Positions 10,307-18,580 of a stretch of 61,991 nucleotides of DNA are shown piece after piece. How positions within the stretch are numbered: the stretch's first letter is position 1; every line of letters starts with the position of its first letter. The DNA comes from Pseudochelatococcus lubricantis (GTDB lineage Bacteria > Pseudomonadota > Alphaproteobacteria > Rhizobiales > Beijerinckiaceae), in assembly GCF_011762225.1 (NCBI RefSeq), contig NZ_JAASQI010000013.1:1-61991 (forward strand), written 5' to 3'. Under the pieces are notes generated by a model. That model saw nothing but the letters and a program-made list of their open reading frames with translations. It searched no databases and was not told the origin of the DNA. The translations under genes were made by a program, and so were the position numbers.

Positions 10307-10405
10307 CGATGTAAAGATCCCGTTTCGCCAGCCACGAGCTTCAGGGGTGGATCGGGATCAGGGGCGGCCCCCCACCTGTTCCCTTCGAACGAGCGAAGAG
10401 CCGAG

Positions 10406-11410
10406 ATGCCCAGTGTTGAAGAGATAAGATCCGCCGCATTGCGCGCACTAAAGGCAGTGGGTGTGTCGGATCGGCACGCCGAGACGCAAGTTTCGCTTCT
10501 CCTAGAGGCCGAGTTGCGAGGAACCGCGTCGCACGGCCTTCTCAGGTTGCCGAGGGTGATCGATCGCATCCTGAGCGGGGCGAGCAATCCGGCGAGCGAG
10601 GGCATTCAATCGTGGCGCGGGAATGCGCTATTGGACGTCGACGGAGATCATGGTCTCGGTCCGGTGGTCGCGATGGCCGCGCTGGATGCAATTTGCGGTC
10701 GGGCCGCTGAAACCGGGGTTTCCGCCGCGGCCATTCGGAACTGCGATCATCTGGGAATGCTCGCCTGGTACGCGGAGCGCGTGGCCAGCCACGGGCAAAT
10801 TCTCATCGCCCTGACGATCAGTGAGGCGCTCGTTCACCCCTGGGGCGGCCGCCGGGCGATGCTAGGTACCAATCCGATCGCCATCGGCGTGCCGGCCGAG
10901 CCGCATCCTTTCGTGTTCGATATGGCCACCAGCCTCGTTTCCATGGGCAAGATCCACGACCATGCGAACCGGGGCATTCCTATTCCGTCCGGCTGGGCTC
11001 TCGATCAAGACGGGAATCCGACGACAGACGCCGTGGCGGCCAAGGATGGCGCGATCGCGCCTTTCGGCGGCGCGAAGGGCTACGCGCTCGGTCTGGCTTT
11101 CGAACTCCTGGTTGCCAGTCTGACGGGTTCCGCAATCGGAACTGAGGTCAGGGGAACGCTCGACGCGCGCTATCCTTGCAATAAAGGCGATGTTTTCATC
11201 GTGCTCGAACCGGCGGGCGGCATGGCGGCAGTCGTCACCCGCTTCATGGAGGAAATTCGCGGTTCCGAGCCTTCCGTCGCGGATGCGCCGGTCCGCATAC
11301 CCGGCGATCGGGCGGCGCGAACCCGCGCGCAGCGGAGCAGTCAGGACGTTCCCTTGGCTGATGAAGTCTGGAAGCAGATCCAAGCACTGGCGGAATGGCG
11401 GCCGGCATGA
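10406..11410 (+). CDS. Malate/L-lactate dehydrogenase family oxidoreductase (Ldh2)
   Basis: A 334-residue NAD(P)-dependent 2-hydroxyacid dehydrogenase of the malate/lactate/ureidoglycolate/sulfolactate (Ldh2) family, which has its own fold. Family landmarks are RGTASHGLLRLPR (about residues 39-51, with the catalytic His), LGTNPIAIGVP, FDMATSLVSMGKI, and a GGAKGYALGLAFELL segment. It is the first gene of the plus-strand operon, divergent from gntR. The exact substrate cannot be read from the sequence; a 2-hydroxy acid is likely. The next gene begins at or just after its stop. Confidence 0.87.
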   Translation: MPSVEEIRSAALRALKAVGVSDRHAETQVSLLLEAELRGTASHGLLRLPRVIDRILSGASNPASEGIQSWRGNALLDVDGDHGLGPVVAMAALDAICGRAAETGVSAAAIRNCDHLGMLAWYAERVASHGQILIALTISEALVHPWGGRRAMLGTNPIAIGVPAEPHPFVFDMATSLVSMGKIHDHANRGIPIPSGWALDQDGNPTTDAVAAKDGAIAPFGGAKGYALGLAFELLVASLTGSAIGTEVRGTLDARYPCNKGDVFIVLEPAGGMAAVVTRFMEEIRGSEPSVADAPVRIPGDRAARTRAQRSSQDVPLADEVWKQIQALAEWRPA

Positions 11411-11430
11411 CACGGACAGGGGGATTTTCG

Positions 11431-12636
11431 ATGCGGCTTGATTATGGTGTCACGCGAGCGCCGGCTCGTCTTTTCTTCGGCCCCGGCCAGCGTCAGGCAA
11501 TTGGGCGCGCAGCCAGGGATCTGGGCCGTAAGGTGCTGATCTGCACTGACGAGCGCCTGGCCCGGCTCCCGATTCTGCAAGAGATTCTTGAGGACATAAC
11601 GGTTCACAACGGGCTTGAGGCAACCGTTTTCGATGCGACCGAGCCGGAATTGCCCCTCGCCGGCATACTGGATTGCGTCGCTGAATACCGCTCCTTTGAT
11701 CCGGACGTGATCGTCGGTCTTGGCGGCGGAAGTTGTCTGGACCTGGCCAAGCTGGTAAGCCTGCTGCTGTCCTACGAGGGGCCGCTTTCACAATACTACG
11801 GCGAGTTCAAGGTCCCGGGCCCTGTCCGGCCGCTGATTGCGGTGCCAACCACATCGGGAACGGGTTCCGAAGTCACGCCGGTCGCGGTCCTGGCAGATCC
11901 CGAGCGAACGATGAAAGTCGGCATTTCAAGTCCGGCGCTCATTCCCCATACCGCCATTTGCGATCCGGAGTTGACCGTCACCTGCCCGCCGGGTCTCACG
12001 GCGATTTCAGGCGCGGACGCCCTTGCGCACGCTGTCGAGGCATTCGCCGCCGTATCGCGGCCACCGGACCCCCGCATGGCCATGGAGCGCGTCTTCGTCG
12101 GCAAGAATACATTGAGCGATCACTATGCGTTGTTGGCCATCAAGCTGATCTTCGAAAGCCTGCGGAGGGCGGTGGCCGATGGCGGAGACATCGAGGCGCG
12201 TTCCGCCGTGATGCTGGGGGCGACCTATGCCGGTCTGGCCTTCGGAAGCGGCGGCACGGCGATTGCCCACGCCATACAATATCCCGTGGGCGCCCAGACC
12301 CACACGGCTCATGGGCTGGGTGTGGGTATCCTGCTGCCCTACACGATGGACTTTAACATGCAAGCCGCCTCGGCATCCTATGCGGAGGTCGGCAGGGTTA
12401 TTGGCGCGGCAAGCGCGGATCAACCCGATGAAGAGGCCGGGCGGGCTGCGATCGCGGCGGTGCGTAAGCTCTTTGGCGATATCGGTATACCTGCGAGCCT
12501 GCGGAACATCGCTCTCACCGAGGATGATCTCGATTCCTTGTCGGTGCTTTCGATGAATGCCGCGCGCCTGGTCGAGAATAATCCGGCGGCAGTCGATCCT
12601 GAGAGCATCAAACAAATCTTGATGCGCGCCTTGTAA
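11431..12636 (+). CDS. Iron-containing (group III) alcohol dehydrogenase
   Basis: A 401-residue Fe-dependent alcohol dehydrogenase. The NAD-binding GGGSCLDLAK, the TTSGTGSEVTP segment and the metal ligands (Asp and His in GADALAHAVEAF, two His in AIAHAI and HTAHGLG) are intact. I chose the ATG at 11431, preceded by AGGGGG at good spacing, because the protein then starts just before the family's conserved RLFFGPG. An earlier ATG at 11407 overlaps the previous stop and is also possible. Members oxidise 4-hydroxybutyrate, lactaldehyde or similar alcohols. With the semialdehyde dehydrogenase that follows, a hydroxy acid to semialdehyde to diacid step is plausible (inference). Confidence 0.85.
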   Translation: MRLDYGVTRAPARLFFGPGQRQAIGRAARDLGRKVLICTDERLARLPILQEILEDITVHNGLEATVFDATEPELPLAGILDCVAEYRSFDPDVIVGLGGGSCLDLAKLVSLLLSYEGPLSQYYGEFKVPGPVRPLIAVPTTSGTGSEVTPVAVLADPERTMKVGISSPALIPHTAICDPELTVTCPPGLTAISGADALAHAVEAFAAVSRPPDPRMAMERVFVGKNTLSDHYALLAIKLIFESLRRAVADGGDIEARSAVMLGATYAGLAFGSGGTAIAHAIQYPVGAQTHTAHGLGVGILLPYTMDFNMQAASASYAEVGRVIGAASADQPDEEAGRAAIAAVRKLFGDIGIPASLRNIALTEDDLDSLSVLSMNAARLVENNPAAVDPESIKQILMRAL

Positions 12637-12681
12637 GGCGCGTGAACAACTATAACGGGAACAAGGTTCACTGAGGAATCA

Positions 12682-14124
12682 ATGAGCAAGAACATCTATC
12701 CAACGGATCTCTTTATCGGCGGCACATGGCGAGACGGGAGCCGCCCGGATCGGATTGCAGTCATGAACCCATCCGACGGTTCTGTAATCGATACCGTCGC
12801 GAATGCCAGCGCGGCTGATGCTATCGCGGCCGTCGATGCCGCTGCTGGTGCCGCTCGCGCCTGGTCCGCGACGCCTGCCCGGCAGCGTTCGGAAATCCTG
12901 CGTAAGTGTTTTGAATTGATGATCCGCGATGCCGAGCCGCTCGCCCGTTTGATCTCTCTGGAGAATGGCAAGGCGTTGAAGGATGCGCGCGGCGAGGTGG
13001 CCTATGCAGCGGAGTTTTTCCGGTGGTTCGCGGAAGAGGCCGTTCGGGTCAATGGCGATTTGTCTGTCGCGCCGTCCGGCGCCAATCGTATCCTTGTACA
13101 GTATCAGCCTATCGGCGTTTCACTATTGATTACGCCATGGAATTTTCCCGCGGCAATGGCTACGCGGAAGATCGCTCCTGCACTCGCGGCGGGGTGCACC
13201 TGTGTCCTGAAGCCCGCGACTGAAACTCCTCTCACCGCGTATGCCGTAGCCAGGATTTTGTCGGAAGCCGGCGTTCCGGACGGCGTCGTCAATGTTCTTA
13301 CTTCATCGACGACCTCCGAGGTCGTGAATGCGATGCTGGACGATCCGCGGGTCAGAAAGCTCTCCTTTACCGGCTCGACCGAAGTCGGCCGAATCCTGCT
13401 TCGTAAGGCTGCAGATCAAGTTATTCACTGCTCGATGGAACTTGGCGGCAACGCCCCTTTCGTCGTCTTCGATGACGCGGACATGGACAAAGCCGTCGAA
13501 GGCGCAATGGTCGCGAAGATGCGCAATGGCGGCGAGGCCTGCACGGCCGCGAACCGGCTTTATGTGCAGCAGGGGATAGCGGAAGAATTTGCGCGCAGGC
13601 TGGCCGAGCGCATGGGGGCGATGAAGGTCGGTCCTGGTCCCGAAGCGGATACGGATTGCGGGCCGCTGGTGAACGCTGCAGCCGTCGATAAAGTTGCAGA
13701 ATTGGTGGACGATGCCGTTGCGCGTGGTGCGAAGGTGTTGTGCGGCGGCACGCGAGGGCAGGGCGAGGGCCATTTCTTCCTCCCGACTGTACTTCTCGAC
13801 GTTTCTGCGGAGGCGTCGCTTGCGCGGGATGAAATTTTCGGCCCGGTTGCGCCCATCTATGTTTTCGACACGGAAGAGCAGGCGATCGAACTCGCAAACG
13901 ACACCGAGTACGGGCTTGTCGCCTATGTCTATACCCGCGATCTCGCCCGGGGGCTGCGTGTTTGTGAACGGCTGGAGGCCGGCATGGTAGCGCTGAACCG
14001 CGGACTGGTTTCTGACCCGGCGGCGCCATTCGGCGGCGTCAAGCAGAGCGGCCTCGGGCGCGAGGGCGCTCACCATGGAATGCTGGAATTCATGGAAGCC
14101 AAGTACATCGCGGCTGAATGGTAA
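12682..14124 (+). CDS. Succinate-semialdehyde dehydrogenase family protein
   Basis: A 480-residue aldehyde dehydrogenase of the GabD type. The base is Glu253 (MELGGNAPF) and the nucleophile Cys287 (NGGEACTAANR), and the characteristic start IFIGGTWRDGS-like segment and TPWNFPAAMATRKIAPAL are present. A TGAGGA ribosome site lies before the ATG. It is 45 bp downstream of the iron alcohol dehydrogenase and likely in the same transcript. The family converts succinate semialdehyde or close relatives to the acid. It could act right after the alcohol dehydrogenase, feeding the TCA cycle. Confidence 0.87.
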   Translation: MSKNIYPTDLFIGGTWRDGSRPDRIAVMNPSDGSVIDTVANASAADAIAAVDAAAGAARAWSATPARQRSEILRKCFELMIRDAEPLARLISLENGKALKDARGEVAYAAEFFRWFAEEAVRVNGDLSVAPSGANRILVQYQPIGVSLLITPWNFPAAMATRKIAPALAAGCTCVLKPATETPLTAYAVARILSEAGVPDGVVNVLTSSTTSEVVNAMLDDPRVRKLSFTGSTEVGRILLRKAADQVIHCSMELGGNAPFVVFDDADMDKAVEGAMVAKMRNGGEACTAANRLYVQQGIAEEFARRLAERMGAMKVGPGPEADTDCGPLVNAAAVDKVAELVDDAVARGAKVLCGGTRGQGEGHFFLPTVLLDVSAEASLARDEIFGPVAPIYVFDTEEQAIELANDTEYGLVAYVYTRDLARGLRVCERLEAGMVALNRGLVSDPAAPFGGVKQSGLGREGAHHGMLEFMEAKYIAAEW

Positions 14125-14130
14125 CACTGA

Positions 14131-14218
14131 GCCTGCCTCACCGGGAGGCGATCAAGCCGTGCGGTGCTTGAGCAAGGCCCGCACGCAGCCGGTCGGAGAC
14201 GGGAGCGTTGGTGTAAGG
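14131..14218 (+). ncRNA. Structured repeat element, copy B
   Basis: Second copy of the element. A short hairpin GCCTC/GAGGC (14135-14149) is followed by GATCAAGCCGTGCGGTGC, then TTGAGCAAGGCCCGCACG and CCGGTCGGAGACGGGAGCG. Here the CGTGCGG stem pairs perfectly with CCGCACG, and GCTT pairs with AGGC (one G-U) around the same GAGCA loop. An upstream TCAAG can pair with CTTGA in the loop region in this copy and copy C, suggesting a pseudoknot. It ends 34 bp before the start of the beta-decarboxylating dehydrogenase gene, so it lies in that gene's 5' leader or in an operon spacer. Confidence 0.5.
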
Positions 14219-14252
14219 ACAGCACAATACAACAGGTCCGGAGGAATGCTGG

Positions 14253-15338
14253 ATGGCAAATTATCGAATAGCAACGATTGAGGGGGACGGTATCGGCCCG
14301 GAAGTTGCCCAGGCTACCATCAAAGTATTGAGCGAGGCGTGCGGCGCGGCGAAGCTCGACTTCCAGATGTTTGAGGGCGGCGCAGGGCACTATATGAAGA
14401 CTGGCCAGGTGCTTCCTGATGACACCTTCAAGGCTTGCCGGGACCTGGACGCCATTCTGCACGGAGCGGCAGGCCTTCCGAGCGTGACCTATCCGGACGG
14501 CACGGAGGTGGGCAACGATCTTCATTTGCGTCTGCGCTTTCAGCTTGATCTCTACGCAAATGTCCGGCCCGTGAAACTGCTGCCTGGTGTTCTGTCGCCC
14601 TTGAGAGCCTTTCAGGATGGCGGTATCGACTACGTCATCATCCGCGAGAATACGGAAGGACTCTATGCGAGCCGTGGCGCGGGCGTTCTTCTGAGGAACG
14701 AGTTCGCGTCCGACAGCCTGGTCATCACTCGAAAAGGCACTGAGCGGGTGGCCAAATTCGCCTTCGAGCTTTCTCGGAAGCGCCGCGGCGCCCCTCGGGA
14801 TGGAAAGCGCCGTGTAACGGTCTGCGACAAGGCGAACATCCTTCGGAGCTATGCTTTCTTTCGTTCGGTTTGCGATGAAGTGCACACCGGATTTCCGGAT
14901 GTCGAAATCGATTACGCTTATGCAGACGCGATTACCGTGCATATGGTTAAACGGCCCGACTTCTACGACGTGATCGTAGCCGAGAACATGTTCGGCGACA
15001 TCATCTCGGACCTTGGCGCGGCGACGGTTGGCGGGATGGGCATTTCGCCTTCGGGCGAGATTGGCGATGCGAACGCGCTGTTTCAGGGGGCGCACGGATC
15101 CGCGCCGGATATCGCCGGCCAGAATCTCGCAAGCCCCATCGCGACAATTCTTTCAGGTGTCATGATGCTGCGCTGGTTGGCGGATAGGCATGAGGACACC
15201 TCCCTCGAAGACGCGGCCGATCGCGTCGAAGCCGCCGTGGGCGTGGTGCTATCCGAAAAGAGGGCTGTTCCCGTCGACCTCGGCGGCAAGGCCACCTGCT
15301 CGGATGTGACAGATGCAATCTGCCGCGCGATGAATTGA
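14253..15338 (+). CDS. Isocitrate/isopropylmalate/tartrate dehydrogenase family protein
   Basis: A 361-residue beta-decarboxylating dehydrogenase. It starts with the family motif EGDGIGPEV (residues 9-17), has the substrate arginines in LHLRLRFQLDLYANVRP, the IIRENTEGLYA motif, the catalytic Lys in CDKANILR, and the Mg-binding NMFGDIISDLGA region. GGAGG stands 8 bp before the ATG. It oxidises and decarboxylates a 2-hydroxy (or 2,3-dihydroxy) acid; which one is not clear, tartrate-, isocitrate- and homoisocitrate-type enzymes all look alike. It follows structured element B and precedes the hydroxyisobutyrate-type dehydrogenase by 4 bp. Confidence 0.87.
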   Translation: MANYRIATIEGDGIGPEVAQATIKVLSEACGAAKLDFQMFEGGAGHYMKTGQVLPDDTFKACRDLDAILHGAAGLPSVTYPDGTEVGNDLHLRLRFQLDLYANVRPVKLLPGVLSPLRAFQDGGIDYVIIRENTEGLYASRGAGVLLRNEFASDSLVITRKGTERVAKFAFELSRKRRGAPRDGKRRVTVCDKANILRSYAFFRSVCDEVHTGFPDVEIDYAYADAITVHMVKRPDFYDVIVAENMFGDIISDLGAATVGGMGISPSGEIGDANALFQGAHGSAPDIAGQNLASPIATILSGVMMLRWLADRHEDTSLEDAADRVEAAVGVVLSEKRAVPVDLGGKATCSDVTDAICRAMN

Positions 15339-15342
15339 ACGG

Positions 15343-16245
15343 ATGGCCAGCATGAAAAACCGCAATGTCGGAATCATCGGTGTCGGCCTGATGGGCCACG
15401 GCATCGCAAGCAATATCGCGACGAAGGGTTGGCCGCTCGGATACCTCCGTCACGAGGGCAATCAACCGACCGAGAATCTGGACGCGCTCGGAGCCACGGG
15501 GTTCTCTGATCGCCAGGAGCTTGCGCGCGCGAGCGATGTCATCATTCTCTGCGTCAACGGCACGCCGCAGGTCGAAGCTGTCCTCTACGGTCAGGGCGGA
15601 GTCCTTGAGGTCATCCGTCCCGGCACGGTCATCATCGATTGTTCGACAGCAATTCCGAGTTCCACGGAGGCGATCGCCGCGGCTATCGAAGCGGCCGGGG
15701 GGCGTTTTCTCGATGCGCCGATGACCCGCACGCCGCTTGAGGCAGCGGAAGGCCGGCTTAACCTCCTCATCGGCGGGGACAAGTCGCTCTTTGAGGAGAT
15801 GTCCTCCCTTTTGGAAACCTTTTCGGAAAATCGTTTCTATGCCGGCCGGGCCGGTTCGGGACATAAGCTAAAGCTCCTGCACAATTTCGTGTCGCTGGGT
15901 TTCGTCACCTTGCTGGGCGAGGCCGCGGCGTGCGCCCAAACGGGCGGAATCTCTCCGGAGGTCTTCGTCGACGTTCTGCGGAAGGGCGGGGGGCATGGCG
16001 CTGCGCTGGAGCGGGTTGCTCCCTTCATCCTCGAGGGGGACCCGTCCAGGCAGAAGTTCGCAGTTTCGAACGCGCAAAAGGACCTGGGTTATTATGTGAA
16101 AATGGCGGGCGATCTGCACGCCGCCGACGCTATCGCTTCCGGCGTCCTGTCGGCGCTGGACGCATTGGTCGAGCATGGCTTCAGCCAATCATACCTGTCT
16201 GAAGCAGCCGCCGGATTTATGAAAGTTGCGCGACAGCAAGCGTGA
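15343..16245 (+). CDS. 3-hydroxyisobutyrate/tartronate-semialdehyde-type dehydrogenase
   Basis: A 300-residue beta-hydroxyacid dehydrogenase: Rossmann motif GVGLMGHGIASN (about 14-25), FLDAPMTRTPLEA as substrate motif, and the catalytic Lys in GHKLKLLHNF. Length is normal. It begins 4 bp after the preceding stop, so the two are co-translated; ATG 15343 and ATG 15352 are both possible starts. The family reduces or oxidises short 3-hydroxy acids and semialdehydes (3-hydroxyisobutyrate, tartronate semialdehyde, 4-hydroxybutyrate). It adds a fourth hydroxy-acid dehydrogenase to this cluster. Confidence 0.86.
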   Translation: MASMKNRNVGIIGVGLMGHGIASNIATKGWPLGYLRHEGNQPTENLDALGATGFSDRQELARASDVIILCVNGTPQVEAVLYGQGGVLEVIRPGTVIIDCSTAIPSSTEAIAAAIEAAGGRFLDAPMTRTPLEAAEGRLNLLIGGDKSLFEEMSSLLETFSENRFYAGRAGSGHKLKLLHNFVSLGFVTLLGEAAACAQTGGISPEVFVDVLRKGGGHGAALERVAPFILEGDPSRQKFAVSNAQKDLGYYVKMAGDLHAADAIASGVLSALDALVEHGFSQSYLSEAAAGFMKVARQQA

Positions 16246-16380
16246 CCTCTCATGCGCGTTGTAAAGGCCGATCTTTGAAGCGCGCGTTACTTGACGAGAC
16301 TTGCCGCGATTGTCGCGGCGCGTCCGCGCCAGACTTACGGCCGTCCATCCGACCAAAAAAGAAACACAGGGAGGAATCAG

Positions 16381-16986
16381 ATGAACGCCCCAACTCCGCG
16401 AACAGAGCCGCTTCCCGGCCCGAACTCATTATCGTGTAGCAGCATGCGAAGCGCCGATTCGATGGCCTCATGCCTGGGCGCCGTCGAACGCGGCCTGGTT
16501 GCGGTGAATCGATGGATTCTGATCGTGCTGCTCGCCGTCATGTCTTTGATCGTGTTCGCCAACGTATGCTCACGATACCTGAGCAACTTCTCTATTCCGT
16601 GGAGTGAAGAAGTTGCACGCCACCTGATGGTCTGGCTCACGTTCCTCGGCGCCGGTCCCGTGCTGCGGGCCGGCGGCCATATCGCCGTGGAGAACCTGCA
16701 GGACGCGCTGCCGCGCGAGCTTGCCATCGTGGTGCGCGTCATGGTTGCCGCATTGCTGATGGGATTCTTTATTCTGATGACCTGGGTCGGCTGGGAGTAC
16801 ATGACGCGGAGCGCCTACCAGCTTACCGCGGCAACGCAAATCTCGTTTGCCTGGGTCTACAGCGCGATACCGATCGGGGGCCTCCTGCTGATCGCGCACT
16901 TCGGCTTCGTCTTGCGTGGTTACGTCGTAAAACGCGAGTTCGCGGCCGACGACCAGTTCGACGCTACCGCGAGTGCATCGCTATGA
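16381..16986 (+). CDS. dctQ: TRAP transporter small membrane subunit DctQ
   Basis: A 201-residue membrane protein with four hydrophobic helices (about 45-65, 85-105, 120-145, 160-180) and the DctQ signature around VFANVCSRYLSNFSIPWSEE, followed by EVARHLMVWLTFLGA. The start at 16381 has GGGAGGAATC directly upstream; the longer ORF reading is not needed. Its last bases overlap the DctM start (ATGA). DctQ joins the binding protein to the large permease in sodium- or proton-driven uptake of organic acids. The first 35 residues are a low-hydrophobicity cytoplasmic tail. Confidence 0.92.
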   Translation: MNAPTPRTEPLPGPNSLSCSSMRSADSMASCLGAVERGLVAVNRWILIVLLAVMSLIVFANVCSRYLSNFSIPWSEEVARHLMVWLTFLGAGPVLRAGGHIAVENLQDALPRELAIVVRVMVAALLMGFFILMTWVGWEYMTRSAYQLTAATQISFAWVYSAIPIGGLLLIAHFGFVLRGYVVKREFAADDQFDATASASL

Positions 16987-18278
16987 CCCCTGCGATCGCC
17001 CTTGTCGGTTCGGCTTGCCTGTTTCTAGCTCTGGGCGTCCCGGTGGCATTCGCACTGGGGCTGGCCACGGCCGCCGCGCTGTTATTGACCGACAGCTATC
17101 CGCTGTTGGTTCTTATGAAGGAAACGTTCACGGGCATCGACAGTTTCCCGCTGATGGCCGTTCCCTTCTTCATTCTGGCCGCCGAACTCATGAGCGGCGG
17201 CTCGCTCACCGAGGTGCTGTTGCGTTTTGCAGGGCAGTTCGTCGGGCATAAACGGGGCGGATTGGGCTACACCACCGTAGCGTCGCTGACTTTCTTTTCC
17301 GGTATCTCGGGTTCTGCTCTGGCAGATGCCGCCGGGCCGGGATCGATGCTCATCCGCATGATGGACAATGCGGGTTACAAGCGCTCCTACGCTGCGGCAT
17401 TGACCGCTTCCACGGCCATTGTCGGCCCTATCATCCCGCCGTCCATCACCATGATCATCTATGCGTTGCAGGATGAAACGGTGTCTGTCAGCGCATTGTT
17501 CGTCGCCGGCATCGTGCCTGGTATATTGATTGCTTTTGCAATGTGCGCCGTAAACTGGTATATATCACGAAAGCGGAATTATCGTGGTCAATCTGAACTT
17601 CCGCCCTTGACGGAAATTCTATCCAATACTTGGAAGGCTATTCCGGCCTTGATGCTTCCCGTGATCATCCTGGGGGGCATGCGGGCCGGCTGGTTCACGC
17701 CGACCGAAGCTTCCGTGGTCGCGGTGTTTTACGCGCTGCTATGCGGCAAATACGTTTACCGCACCCTCGAATGGAAAGCGGTGCCCGATATCTTGGCGCG
17801 CTCGGCGCTGCTCTCGGCGTCGGTGCTGATCATTATCGCGCTGTCCGCCGCCTTCGCATGGCTTCTGACGATTGAGGGGCTGCCGCAACTCATGGCCGAT
17901 TGGCTGATCGGCATGGATCTTTCGCCGTGGTCCTTCCTGATTACAGTCAACATCTTCCTGTTGATTTTCGGGATCTTCATCGAGCCTTTGCCCGGCGTGA
18001 TGGTCTTGGTTCCTATCCTTGCGCCAGTGGCCGCCAAGTTGGGTATCGACCCGGTGCACTTCGCGATGATCGTGATCTACAATCTGACACTCGGGATGAT
18101 CACCCCTCCGGTCGGCGGATTGCTCTTTGTTACGTCGAACGTGTCGCGGGTGCCGCTGTCCGCGCTGGTATCGGAACTGATGCCCTTCCTTTGGGCGCAT
18201 GGCGTCGTGCTGGTGCTTCTGACATTCTTGCCCGGATTGAGCACCTGGCTTCCTCACCTATTGGGTTTCATCCGGTGA
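16983..18278 (+). CDS. dctM: TRAP transporter large permease DctM
   Basis: A 431-residue polytopic membrane protein with about 12 hydrophobic segments, the DctM pattern PLMAVPFFILAAELMSGG, GPIIPPSITMIIYAL (about 155-169) and TPPVGGLLFVTSNV near the C-terminus. It overlaps DctQ by 4 bp, so the two are translationally coupled. It is the ion-driven channel that moves the ligand delivered by DctP. The DctP gene is not adjacent but follows 300 bp later with its own leader. Confidence 0.94.
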   Translation: MTPAIALVGSACLFLALGVPVAFALGLATAAALLLTDSYPLLVLMKETFTGIDSFPLMAVPFFILAAELMSGGSLTEVLLRFAGQFVGHKRGGLGYTTVASLTFFSGISGSALADAAGPGSMLIRMMDNAGYKRSYAAALTASTAIVGPIIPPSITMIIYALQDETVSVSALFVAGIVPGILIAFAMCAVNWYISRKRNYRGQSELPPLTEILSNTWKAIPALMLPVIILGGMRAGWFTPTEASVVAVFYALLCGKYVYRTLEWKAVPDILARSALLSASVLIIIALSAAFAWLLTIEGLPQLMADWLIGMDLSPWSFLITVNIFLLIFGIFIEPLPGVMVLVPILAPVAAKLGIDPVHFAMIVIYNLTLGMITPPVGGLLFVTSNVSRVPLSALVSELMPFLWAHGVVLVLLTFLPGLSTWLPHLLGFIR

Positions 18279-18439
18279 AAGTTTATCAAGTATAGATTGT
18301 GAAATATTCGTTGAAAAATAAAGTATAAAATCTGTATGCTGGTGAGATACAGCGCGTCTGCAGCTTGTCCTTTATTTTTTGCGAGTTCGGGGACGGCGAG
18401 TGCAACATCCCTCAGCCGCTGCCCTTTCTTCTTCAATTC

Positions 18440-18546
18440 GTATCTCTCGCCATGGGGCACCGGAGCGATGAGATGCGGTCAAGTCCGTGCGGTGCTTGAG
18501 CAAAGCCCTCATGCGACCGGTCGGCGACCGGGAGTGTTCGTATAAC
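18440..18546 (+). ncRNA. Structured repeat element, copy C (dctP leader)
   Basis: Third copy, in the 302-bp spacer between dctM and dctP. A hairpin (GTATCTCTCGC at 18440-18450 against GCGATGAGATGC at 18465-18476) is followed by GGTCAAGTCCGTGCGG, TGCTTGAGCAAAGCCC and CCGGTCGGCGACCGGGAG. Inner stems: CGTGCGG with CC-CATG (one G-U, one mismatch at a position that also varies in copies A and B), GCTT with AAGC around GAGCA, and CCGGTC/GACCGG around GGC. It ends 34 bp before the dctP start codon, the same distance as copy B to its gene. The rest of the spacer (18279-18439) is AT-rich and shows no gene. Confidence 0.55.
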
Positions 18547-18580
18547 GCCTAAGATAACAGAGCAGAGAAGGGAGAAAATC

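Noticed and set aside
18254-18460. 68-codon minus-strand ORF between dctM and dctP
   Set aside because: It overlaps dctM's end and element C and lacks a ribosome site or family similarity.
7881-18546. Elements A-C as cobalamin riboswitches
   Set aside because: GGAGACCGGG resembles the B12 box, but the conserved GCCACTG and GGGAAGG elements are missing and the elements are too short.
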